Below, piece after piece: positions 1-7,637 of a DNA stretch of 64,000 nt (position 1 is its first letter; every line of letters starts with the position of its first letter). The stretch spans positions 62,001 through 126,000 of the forward strand of contig SVNK01000006.1 of NCBI GenBank assembly GCA_015066935.1, read 5' to 3'. Origin of the DNA: Ruminococcus sp. Lineage in GTDB: Bacteria; Bacillota; Clostridia; Oscillospirales; Ruminococcaceae. The position numbers were made by a program, and so were the translations under genes. The notes under the pieces are model-generated. The model had not been told where the DNA came from, searched no databases, and saw nothing but the letters and a program-made list of their open reading frames with translations.

Positions 1-33
1 TTCAGAACTTTTATTAAGAGGGATTAGGACAGA

Positions 34-1128
34 TTAAATATCGGAATTGTTTTTACCGAGACGAGTAAGTTTGTCTGTCCAGTCTGAGCATATTTCCGAC
101 GCAGTTTCTGCGGAGCAGGCCTGTGAAAGAAGGGAAAGACGGCTTCTTCCGCTTTTTTTTATAATTATTCTTCCGCCGTGTTCGGCAATAATCTTATTGA
201 CAGGCATTTCATCATTAAAAGTGACTGTAATATCACGTCGCACGGCTGCAAGTTCGGGGAGCGACCTTACTGCCGAGAACAGCTTTTCCTTATCGGCGGA
301 CAGCATCACACACATGAATAATGGGTCTGAGAGAAATCTTTGTGACACTGCTGCGTCGGGGATTTTCCCCTCGAAAGAAAAACGACGGATATTCAGTCCT
401 GACATATCGGCAGCAAAATGCAGGTCGTCGGGCAGCCATACAACCTGTCCTGATTCAGAGAGAAGGGAGCTGTATGCAAGAATCAGCTTTTCACACGATA
501 TAAAACCTTCGGTAGAGGAATAGGCGTTCACACGCTGACCGTTATCTGAAACCTGAAAAATAAGAGAGTCGTCCTCTCTGCGGAAAAACTCTTCCCATAG
601 CTTTCTTACAGACTCATTTCCGCAGCTTACACCTGCGGAGAAAGGGAGAGGTTTATCAGTGCAAGACTCTTTAATGCTCTTTATATAGATGTCTCTGAAG
701 GAAGTGACAGCGTCAATTCTTCCCTTTTTTACAGCGCCAAGTGCGGGAGAACCCAGCATAATACGTTCGAGTGCCGAATCGTTAAGAAGAAAACCATTTT
801 TGTCAAAGAAATAGATTTTCAGTGTATCTTTTCCGGAGACATAGATTCCACATTCAGCGGACGTTTTGTGCAGGCTGAATTTGAATGACTGAAGGTCTGT
901 ATTTTCACACAGGCAGACGTCCTTACCCGATTCCGCAATACCACTGCTCATGGAGTGAAGAAAGCGGTTATGGGAAAATCCATCACATCCAAGACTGCAT
1001 CTTCCGTAGATATTTGAAATGATTCTGCCCAGACTCACTGCCTCGGTTGTACCTATATTAACGTCGGGGAGAGTTTCACAATATCCGTCACGAAAGCTGA
1101 AATAATTATTTTCACCGATATAGCTCAT
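34..1128 (-). CDS. Phosphohexomutase-like protein with degenerate active site
   Basis: A 364-residue protein whose layout follows the alpha-D-phosphohexomutase (phosphoglucomutase/phosphomannomutase) family. Residues about 25-115 resemble domain 1, ending in FFDKNGFLL, which matches the family segment after the phosphoserine loop. The catalytic TASHNP loop is reduced to VSGKD (residues 97-101). The metal loop DGDxDR is SDNGQR (194-199), so two of three aspartates are gone. The C-terminal phosphate-binding RPSGTEP is KKSGRS. I chose the inner ATG at 1128 because AAAGGAGG lies eight bases before it; an upstream in-frame start has no such site. It is probably a non-catalytic sugar-phosphate binder or a decayed enzyme. 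Function unknown. Confidence 0.6.
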   Translation of the reverse strand: MSYIGENNYFSFRDGYCETLPDVNIGTTEAVSLGRIISNIYGRCSLGCDGFSHNRFLHSMSSGIAESGKDVCLCENTDLQSFKFSLHKTSAECGIYVSGKDTLKIYFFDKNGFLLNDSALERIMLGSPALGAVKKGRIDAVTSFRDIYIKSIKESCTDKPLPFSAGVSCGNESVRKLWEEFFRREDDSLIFQVSDNGQRVNAYSSTEGFISCEKLILAYSSLLSESGQVVWLPDDLHFAADMSGLNIRRFSFEGKIPDAAVSQRFLSDPLFMCVMLSADKEKLFSAVRSLPELAAVRRDITVTFNDEMPVNKIIAEHGGRIIIKKSGRSRLSLLSQACSAETASEICSDWTDKLTRLGKNNSDI

Positions 1129-1178
1129 AGAAGAACCTCCTTTATCTGTGAAAATATTATTGAGCAAATTCGGTCGAG

Positions 1179-2435
1179 TTATTCTGATTTTACTTTTTTT
1201 ACGAGTAAAAGAAGTCCAAGAAGGTTAGGAAGAGCCATCAGACCGTTGAAGATGTCAGAAAGAGTCCACACGGTACGGAGTTCAGCGACGGCACCGATAG
1301 AAGCTGCTGCTGCGAAAGCAAGGCACAGACCTCTGGAATTGTTTTTTCCTGAGATATAACGGTATGCAGCAGAGCCGCAGTAGAACCATCCGATAATGGT
1401 GCAGAAAGCAAAAACGATCATTTCCAGAGCAAGAAATACAGTGGAATTGTTTCCGAGAACAGAGGCAAAAGCCGTTTCAATGGAGAGATCTGGTGCGGCA
1501 CAGAGAATGACAAGAGCAGTAAGTGTGCAGCATATTACGGTATCGAAAAAAACCTCGAACATACTCCAGAGCCCTTGAAGCTGAGGTGATGAATTTTCTG
1601 CGGAGCTATGGAGAATAGGGGAGCTTCCAAGACCTGCCTCATTTGAAAAGATTCCCCGTCTTATGCCGACAGAGACGGCTTTGGATACAGTGAAGCCTGC
1701 CGCACCTCCGAGAGTCTGTCTGAGTCCGAGAGCCTCACTGAAAATATCAGTGAAAACCTGCGGAAGACGTTCCCTGAATCTGAAAAGAACAGCAGCAGAA
1801 ACAGCCATATAGAGTAAGGAAGCAGCAGGAAGAAGCATCTGAGCAGTTGTACCGATACGTTTTGCACCTCCGCTTGTTACGAGAAAAATGAGGATAAATG
1901 AAGCTGCAGCGATCATATATTTATTGACGGAAATACAGTTTTCAAGGTGTTGAGCATAAGAGTTAACCTGAACCATGCCACCCATACCGAAGCAGGCTCC
2001 TATACACATAATAGCAAAAAAAACCGCAAGACACCTGCTTCCGATTCCCTTTTCAATATATGCCATGGGACCTCTTTTTTCAGCAGAGCTGTATGTGACG
2101 GAAAGACAATTTTCCGCATATACCAGAGCCATTCCAAGAAAAGCCGATACCCACATCCAGAATATTGAACCTGCACCTCCTATTGAAACAGCTGCAGCGA
2201 CACCCGTGATATTTCCCGTACCCATGGCTGTTCCGAGTGACATACAGACTGTTCTGAACTGAGATGAACCGTTTATGTTGCCACGGGATTTATGAGTGCA
2301 ATGAATAAGTCGAGGTATAAGTTTAAACTGAATAAAGCCAAGCTTTAATGTATATATTATTCCTGTAAGGAGCAATAGAAAAACCAGACCGCTGCCCCAT
2401 ATAAATGTACTGATTTTACCCAGAAATTCAGCCAT
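1179..2435 (-). CDS. Sodium:alanine/glycine symporter (AGCS family)
   Basis: A 418-residue polytopic membrane protein with about ten hydrophobic segments. It carries AGCS signatures: GTAMGTGNITGVAAA near residue 70 and RRGIFSNEAGLGSSPI near residue 260, the latter part of the conserved substrate/Na+ region. The family imports alanine or glycine with sodium. The gene lies 50 bases upstream of the phosphohexomutase-like gene on the same strand and may be cotranscribed with it. The family assignment is firm; the exact amino acid transported cannot be told from sequence. Confidence 0.9.
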   Translation of the reverse strand: MAEFLGKISTFIWGSGLVFLLLLTGIIYTLKLGFIQFKLIPRLIHCTHKSRGNINGSSQFRTVCMSLGTAMGTGNITGVAAAVSIGGAGSIFWMWVSAFLGMALVYAENCLSVTYSSAEKRGPMAYIEKGIGSRCLAVFFAIMCIGACFGMGGMVQVNSYAQHLENCISVNKYMIAAASFILIFLVTSGGAKRIGTTAQMLLPAASLLYMAVSAAVLFRFRERLPQVFTDIFSEALGLRQTLGGAAGFTVSKAVSVGIRRGIFSNEAGLGSSPILHSSAENSSPQLQGLWSMFEVFFDTVICCTLTALVILCAAPDLSIETAFASVLGNNSTVFLALEMIVFAFCTIIGWFYCGSAAYRYISGKNNSRGLCLAFAAAASIGAVAELRTVWTLSDIFNGLMALPNLLGLLLLVKKVKSE

Positions 2436-2514
2436 AATCTCACCTCATGAAAAATGTGTATAGTACAGAGTATTATAGCTGTTGGAGAATTATGCGGTAT
2501 AAAGGAGAAAAGCA

Positions 2515-2943
2515 ATGAAGAAAATCATTCCCGATATACGTTCGCTGAGAACGATGCAGATTATAATTTCACTTGCAGGAATAATTGCTGCATATCTGAC
2601 AGCGGAGTCGGTATTGTCTGAAGCAGTGAAAATCAGTGCAGGAGTCATAATACTTTCAGTGGTGCTTGGTTATTCACTGATATATCTTCCGATTTATTTT
2701 TCATCCATAAGCTGCACAGTGACAAATTATGAGATTACAGTTTCAAGAGGTGTATTTATCAGAAAAAGACAGTCAGTGAAGTTTGCGTCAGTGCGTTATG
2801 TAACAGCGATTGATATTCCGCTGTTACGATCGGCATCGTTCAATACAGTTATATTCTTTGTTTACGGAGGGAAGCTTGCCGTACCTTTTCTGAGCAGAAG
2901 TGACATGAACGTGATTCTGAGACTTGCACTAAAGGAGGAGTAG
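2515..2943 (+). CDS. PH-domain (bPH2/YdbS-type) membrane protein
   Basis: A 142-residue protein with two N-terminal membrane segments (about residues 15-32 and 40-62) followed by a small beta-rich domain containing CTVTNYEITVSRGVFIRKRQ. That is the pattern of bacterial PH (bPH2, formerly DUF304) proteins such as YdbS of Bacillus. It is followed at once by a larger protein of the same superfamily, the usual ydbS-ydbT arrangement. In Bacillus this pair affects export of or resistance to certain antimicrobial compounds; the role here is inferred only. Confidence 0.75.
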   Translation: MKKIIPDIRSLRTMQIIISLAGIIAAYLTAESVLSEAVKISAGVIILSVVLGYSLIYLPIYFSSISCTVTNYEITVSRGVFIRKRQSVKFASVRYVTAIDIPLLRSASFNTVIFFVYGGKLAVPFLSRSDMNVILRLALKEE

Positions 2944-2946
2944 GAA

Positions 2947-4428
2947 TTGTATCATGAGCACCCCATAAAAATCCTCAGATATTCATCAAAAAATATATGG
3001 CTTCTGGTATTTCCTCTTCTGAGGAATATCAGGAACTTTCGTATCGGCAGTGATTATATATATGGTTGGTTGAGAGGCGCATGGTTTGACATAATGATAA
3101 TCGGACTGATAATAATATTTGGTATGATTCGCTGGAGATTCTCGGTAATTGAGCTTGAAGAAAGCGGAATAATACATCGTAACGGGATATTTTTCAGGGT
3201 AAGGACAGTGATTCCGTATGCGAATATAAGTTCAATAACCTTTGAACGTCCGTTATATCTTATGCCCTTCAATGCGGTTAAAATGAGATGTGACACAAGT
3301 TCGGGAATTCTCGGAACTGCCGACATGAAGCTGACGGTAAGCAGAAAACTATGCGGGATAATCGGAGACAATGTTCCTGATGTACGCAGAAGCACACTAA
3401 CGAACAATATTCCGAAGCCAACAGTGATGTCGGTAATACTTTTTTCGATGTTTTTTTCAAGTGGATTATCAGGAGCCGTTTATATTGCAGCATTCTTTTT
3501 CAAAGGAGGAGAAATTGCAAGAAGCATAATATCTGAGTATTTCAGACGTATTTCCGAAGGTACAGGAAAGGTGAGTGCAATAAACCTGTTCAGGATCTCT
3601 GATACTGCTTACGGCATCGGAGTTTTCTTTATAGGAGCGTGGCTGATTTCGTTTATCATAAACATACAGAGATATTCACGTTTCAGTGTGAGCATAGACA
3701 GCCGATGCATGAAGTTGTCCTATGGAGCAGTAACTCAGAGAAACTACAGAATAATATCATCTTATATAAATTTTGTTGACCTGAGACAGAATCTTATAAT
3801 GAAGCTATCAGGTGCAATAACGGTTCATATAAGCTGTCCGGGGTACGGAGCAGGACACAGGAGCCTGCCTGTACTTCTGCCTGTAAGACGAGAAAAAAAC
3901 ATGAGACGTGAGCTTGAAGCAATTGGAGTGTTTACGGGAACAGGCAGAGATTTTCGTCCGAAGGGGATAAAGAACTACTGGCAGTACGTCTGGTCGGCAG
4001 TAATTCCGGCAGTTATGGCGTTTCCGATTCATCATGCTGTTTCAGAGGTTTTTCACGGAATAAGTGAGATTACTCTTTTTGCAGCAATTATGACAGCAGT
4101 TCCGTCCGTTTGGCTGACTGCGGTCAGGACGGGAGCCTTCATAACAAGCGGAGTCTCACTATATGATGACAAAATAATGATAAGATGCTGCAGAAGAACA
4201 ACATTTCATACAGTAATTTCGGACAGGAGAAAGCTTGTACGATTTGAGACAGAACAGACTCTGTTTCAGAAAAGACGCAGGGCATGCAGTGTAAGCTTCT
4301 GGCTGGAGGGAGAGAAGCAAAAAAGATTCAGGGTAAAGGGTCTGAGCGAGTCCGATGTACGAAGCATCTCGCAGCTCCTTGAATACAATGCAGATGAAAG
4401 TACAAAAAAGAAACAGTCTCATGCATAA
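2947..4428 (+). CDS. Multi-domain PH (bPH2/YdbT-type) membrane protein
   Basis: A 493-residue membrane protein with several pairs of membrane helices separated by bPH2-like soluble modules, for example IELEESGIIHRNGIFFRVRTV near residue 60 and the similar module near residue 240 (VSIDSRCMKLSYGAV). It is the YdbT-type partner of the preceding gene. The start is TTG at 2947, three bases after the preceding stop, with AAAGGAGGAG at 2931-2940. The reading frame runs into the left arm of the terminator hairpin at 4412-4444. Substrate or partner unknown. Confidence 0.75.
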   Translation: MYHEHPIKILRYSSKNIWLLVFPLLRNIRNFRIGSDYIYGWLRGAWFDIMIIGLIIIFGMIRWRFSVIELEESGIIHRNGIFFRVRTVIPYANISSITFERPLYLMPFNAVKMRCDTSSGILGTADMKLTVSRKLCGIIGDNVPDVRRSTLTNNIPKPTVMSVILFSMFFSSGLSGAVYIAAFFFKGGEIARSIISEYFRRISEGTGKVSAINLFRISDTAYGIGVFFIGAWLISFIINIQRYSRFSVSIDSRCMKLSYGAVTQRNYRIISSYINFVDLRQNLIMKLSGAITVHISCPGYGAGHRSLPVLLPVRREKNMRRELEAIGVFTGTGRDFRPKGIKNYWQYVWSAVIPAVMAFPIHHAVSEVFHGISEITLFAAIMTAVPSVWLTAVRTGAFITSGVSLYDDKIMIRCCRRTTFHTVISDRRKLVRFETEQTLFQKRRRACSVSFWLEGEKQKRFRVKGLSESDVRSISQLLEYNADESTKKKQSHA

Positions 4429-4444
4429 AACACATGAGACTGTT
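4412..4444. terminator. Bidirectional hairpin between convergent genes
   Basis: Perfect 12-base inverted repeat, AACAGTCTCATG at 4412-4423 and CATGAGACTGTT at 4433-4444, with a 9-base loop. It overlaps the stop of the YdbT-type gene and lies six bases from the stop of the convergent VanY-type gene, so it probably ends transcription from both sides. Confidence 0.7.
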
Positions 4445-4449
4445 GCGGT

Positions 4450-5580
4450 TTAGTGATAATATGAATCAATACCGAAGTATTCTTCAAGGGTATAGTAGCG
4501 GTCTCCGACAGCAGCGGCAGCATTTTTGAATTTAAGAGCATTTTCCTTGCCGATATAGCGGATGTGCCACGGTTCATACTTATATCCTGTAATCCACTGT
4601 TTTCCCTTTGGATAACGGATAATGAAACCGTAGTCATAGCAGTGTTCCTCAAGCCATATTGCTTCGGAAGTACCGGCAAAAGAATCGTCAATGGTATTTA
4701 CGTCAATTGCCATACCTGTCTGGTGTTCGGAATGACCGGGACGTGCGGAGAAGGTATCGGTAGCTGCCTGTCCGTAATAGTAGACGTTGTTATTGTAGAT
4801 CTGCTCCTGATACTCATAGGAACGGAATCCCGATGAAAGGTAAATGTTGAGGTTTGCGGCAGCGGCATCCTGACTCAGCTGATAGAAAGCGGCAGAAGTT
4901 TCGGCTGTAAGTCCGCCCGGATTGTAGCTTCTGGGGAGCGAATATGACTTATTGACAATAAGGATTCCTCCCATAAAAGTCATATCACTGCTGCTTTTTT
5001 TGACAGTGACCTTAACCTGAGCCTTCTGGGATGCATCGTGAGCATTTGCGACGGTGATAATGCAGTTTCCCTCACCTGTTCCGGTGATATTTCCGGCAGT
5101 ATCAACAGTTGCAACTGAAGTGTCTGAGCTTGTCCATACTTCGGTGATTGTCTCTGAAACGAGGGGATACATTTTTGTTTCTCCAACAGCAATTTCAGCT
5201 TCATAGTAGCTGAGAGTGATTTTCTTGGAAGAATTCTGAGAATTCTCGTTGTCGCCATTGCTGTTATCACCGTTACTATTGTTGTTATTGTCATCCTTGT
5301 TGCTGCTTCCGGTATTGCCGTTAGCAATATAGGTTTTGTCATTGGTTGTAACGGTGGAGGTTGTAGTTGATGTATCGGACTGTTCGTCTGATGTGCTTGT
5401 AGTGGAAGCTTCCTGAGATTCGGAAGATGAGGACTGTTCTTCGGTGGAAGCTTCGGATGAATTGTTTGTTACAATTGGTTTGCCGTCGCCGTCCGGGACG
5501 GTCTTAACTGAGCCGCATGATGCAAGTGAAAACATACATACTATTGCGGCTGTAAATGAGATGATATTTTTTCTTTTCAT
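4450..5580 (-). CDS. Lipoprotein D-Ala-D-Ala carboxypeptidase, VanY/M15B type, with Ig-like domain
   Basis: A 376-residue precursor. It has a lipoprotein signal with lipobox LASC (Cys22), a low-complexity Ser/Thr/Asn linker (about 30-115), a bacterial Ig-like (Big_2) domain (about 120-195, ending GEGNCIITVA) and a C-terminal M15B peptidase domain. The zinc and catalytic pattern is complete: SSGFRSYEYQ, SEHQTGMAIDV and EPWHIRYIG. It is expected to trim the terminal D-Ala from peptidoglycan stem peptides outside the membrane. Its start overlaps the stop of the TPR-like gene by four bases, so the two are translationally coupled. The linker probably spans part of the wall. Confidence 0.85.
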   Translation of the reverse strand: MKRKNIISFTAAIVCMFSLASCGSVKTVPDGDGKPIVTNNSSEASTEEQSSSSESQEASTTSTSDEQSDTSTTTSTVTTNDKTYIANGNTGSSNKDDNNNNSNGDNSNGDNENSQNSSKKITLSYYEAEIAVGETKMYPLVSETITEVWTSSDTSVATVDTAGNITGTGEGNCIITVANAHDASQKAQVKVTVKKSSSDMTFMGGILIVNKSYSLPRSYNPGGLTAETSAAFYQLSQDAAAANLNIYLSSGFRSYEYQEQIYNNNVYYYGQAATDTFSARPGHSEHQTGMAIDVNTIDDSFAGTSEAIWLEEHCYDYGFIIRYPKGKQWITGYKYEPWHIRYIGKENALKFKNAAAAVGDRYYTLEEYFGIDSYYH

Positions 5581-6605
5581 TTTATCTGCTCCTGACTTTT
5601 ATGTATTTTTATGCTGCTGAGAGATTCAAGCAGCTGATTATGCTCTTTTTTAAAGATGGGTGGAATTTCACATTCAACCTCGGCAATAATGGTTTCCGAA
5701 GCTTCAAGGGATTCCTCCGCTTCTGCATATCGCCCGAGATGATAGAGGTAATTAGCTTTTTCAAGCTTATATGCAGCTCTGTTGTAGCGCATTGTGTTTG
5801 ATTCCTTGTATGGCTTGGTGCTGCGTTCAGATAATATTTTGTAGTATACGTTGTTGTATTTTTCAGCTAACTCAATGTATCTCAGGGCGTTGGCATTATC
5901 GTTGGAAATATGATGCTCATAGGCACAAATAAATGCATAATTGATACCATAGGTAAGAGATATGTTTTTTTGTTGTTCGATGTAGTCCTTATGTTTTTCA
6001 ATTGCACGAATGAAAGCCCTATCGTCATTTTTTCGCATTGAAGAAATGATATCATGCATAGGAATATCTGTGAAAACAGATCCAACAGTTTCAATCTTTG
6101 AACGAAGCTCTTCAACAATAATGTCAGCCTCAGTAAAACGAACCTGCATATAGAGAGCCGATGCCTTCATTGAATTAAGTGATGCAAGAAATTTGTGTTT
6201 TTTTTCTTCTTCAAGTTTTTGGTCGATAGCAGAAATGTATTTATCTGAGCAGATTTCGTTTGCATGAAGAATCCGGAGACTGCCGTACTTTATTGAAAAA
6301 CTTGTAAGTGTGATTGAATCTTTAAAGTTTCCGCCGATTTTTCTGATTACCTTTACAGAGTCTCTGAAAATAATAAACAGAGGAATCAGAAACAAAAGTG
6401 CAGAATCTGCAAGAATAAACAACAGAAAAATGAGGATGACATTGATATCGGTTACAAATTCAATGAATATGGATGCGACAATTTCAATAACTATAATCGG
6501 AAAGAAGAATTTACCGACAGCATTATTAAATATAGAAATCAGATTATCTGATTTCTTCTCTTTTTCAACGAGAATATCAAGCTCTTTTTCGGTAATTTTC
6601 ATCAT
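5577..6605 (-). CDS. Membrane protein with TPR-like helical repeats
   Basis: A 342-residue protein with two hydrophobic segments at about residues 32-52 and 58-80. A long helical cytoplasmic part follows, with tetratricopeptide-like features such as YRAAYKLEKANYLYHLGRYAEAEESLEAS near residue 290. It is not recognised as a named family. It sits between mreB and the VanY-type lipoprotein in one leftward operon, which suggests a role in wall elongation or scaffolding. A second ATG follows the first directly and could be the true start. Confidence 0.65.
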   Translation of the reverse strand: MMKITEKELDILVEKEKKSDNLISIFNNAVGKFFFPIIVIEIVASIFIEFVTDINVILIFLLFILADSALLFLIPLFIIFRDSVKVIRKIGGNFKDSITLTSFSIKYGSLRILHANEICSDKYISAIDQKLEEEKKHKFLASLNSMKASALYMQVRFTEADIIVEELRSKIETVGSVFTDIPMHDIISSMRKNDDRAFIRAIEKHKDYIEQQKNISLTYGINYAFICAYEHHISNDNANALRYIELAEKYNNVYYKILSERSTKPYKESNTMRYNRAAYKLEKANYLYHLGRYAEAEESLEASETIIAEVECEIPPIFKKEHNQLLESLSSIKIHKSQEQIK

Positions 6606-6614
6606 ATCACCGCC

Positions 6615-7634
6615 TTATCTGTACTTGTAGACGGTAGCGGTCTCAAAACCATCAAGGAGAGTAGTCATACGTCCGAAAGCCATGCTTGTGCCCTTGGCGA
6701 CGCAGTTTATAGAGTCCTTGGCGATGTGGCAGTTGATACCGAGAGTACGCTTGATGAGTTGTGGGAAGCCTCCGAGGAGAGCACCGCCTCCCGTAAGAAG
6801 CAGACCGTTATTGTAGATGTCGCCCACAAGTTCGGGAGGAGCGTCCTCAAGAACCTTTCGGATGGATTCCATTATAGCGAAGGTATCATCCTCGATGGCG
6901 ACGAAGAGTTCGGTTTCGCTGAGGAGGACCTGTGCAGGGAGTCCTTTGAGGAGACTTCTTCCCTTGACGATATAAGTCATTTCATCGCTGGGGTCATAGA
7001 GATTGCAAAGCTCAATCTTGACCTTTTCGGCAGTTCTTTCACCGATAAGGAGCTTGTACTTATTCTGCATGAATTTGATTATGGAACGGTCGATAGTATT
7101 TCCTGCGACTTTTATGGTGTGAGAAGTAACAACGCCGTTCATTGATACGATAGCGGCATTAGTGGTACCGCCTCCGATGTCGACGATCATGTGACCCTTA
7201 GCCTTTGTGATATTGACGCCAGCACCGAGCATTGCAGCGATAGGCTCCTGAATGAGGTAAACCTGACGTGCACCAGCACTTCTTGCAGCTTCAATGATTG
7301 CACGGCTTTCGATATCGGTAGTGTATGATGGAATACCGATAATTATCCTTGGTTTTATGAGCTGATGACCGGCAACCTTTATTATGAATTCACGAATCAT
7401 ACTGTGAACGAGGTCGTCATCAGAAATAACACCCTCGCATATGGGACGTGCAACAGCGATATAATCGGGGTTGCGGCCAATCATTTCATAGGCTTCTTTA
7501 CCGACAGCAAGAACACGTTCTGTACGTGTATTGTAAGCGATGACGGAAGGTTCGCTGAGAACAACGCCTTTGTTACCCATAGTCATAACGATATTTGATG
7601 TACCGAGGTCAATTCCAATATCTGTATTTGCCAT
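6615..7634 (-). CDS. mreB: Rod-shape-determining actin homologue MreB/Mbl
   Basis: A 339-residue actin-fold ATPase of normal family length. It opens with DIGIDLGTSNIVM (phosphate-1 loop), followed by MIVDIGGGTTNAAIVS (phosphate-2) and NNGLLLTGGGALLGG (adenosine motif). MreB filaments guide lateral peptidoglycan synthesis. GAAAGGATTAAACA precedes the start. It is not next to mreC/mreD here but lies between recD2 and the TPR-like/VanY genes, a layout more like isolated mbl-type paralogues. Mbl cannot be told from MreB by eye. Confidence 0.92.
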   Translation of the reverse strand: MANTDIGIDLGTSNIVMTMGNKGVVLSEPSVIAYNTRTERVLAVGKEAYEMIGRNPDYIAVARPICEGVISDDDLVHSMIREFIIKVAGHQLIKPRIIIGIPSYTTDIESRAIIEAARSAGARQVYLIQEPIAAMLGAGVNITKAKGHMIVDIGGGTTNAAIVSMNGVVTSHTIKVAGNTIDRSIIKFMQNKYKLLIGERTAEKVKIELCNLYDPSDEMTYIVKGRSLLKGLPAQVLLSETELFVAIEDDTFAIMESIRKVLEDAPPELVGDIYNNGLLLTGGGALLGGFPQLIKRTLGINCHIAKDSINCVAKGTSMAFGRMTTLLDGFETATVYKYR

Positions 7635-7637
7635 TGT

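Noticed and set aside
5231..5470. Low-complexity tract that looked like a tandem DNA repeat
   Set aside because: It is the Ser/Thr/Asn/Asp linker of the VanY-type lipoprotein; the codons vary and there is no fixed repeat unit.
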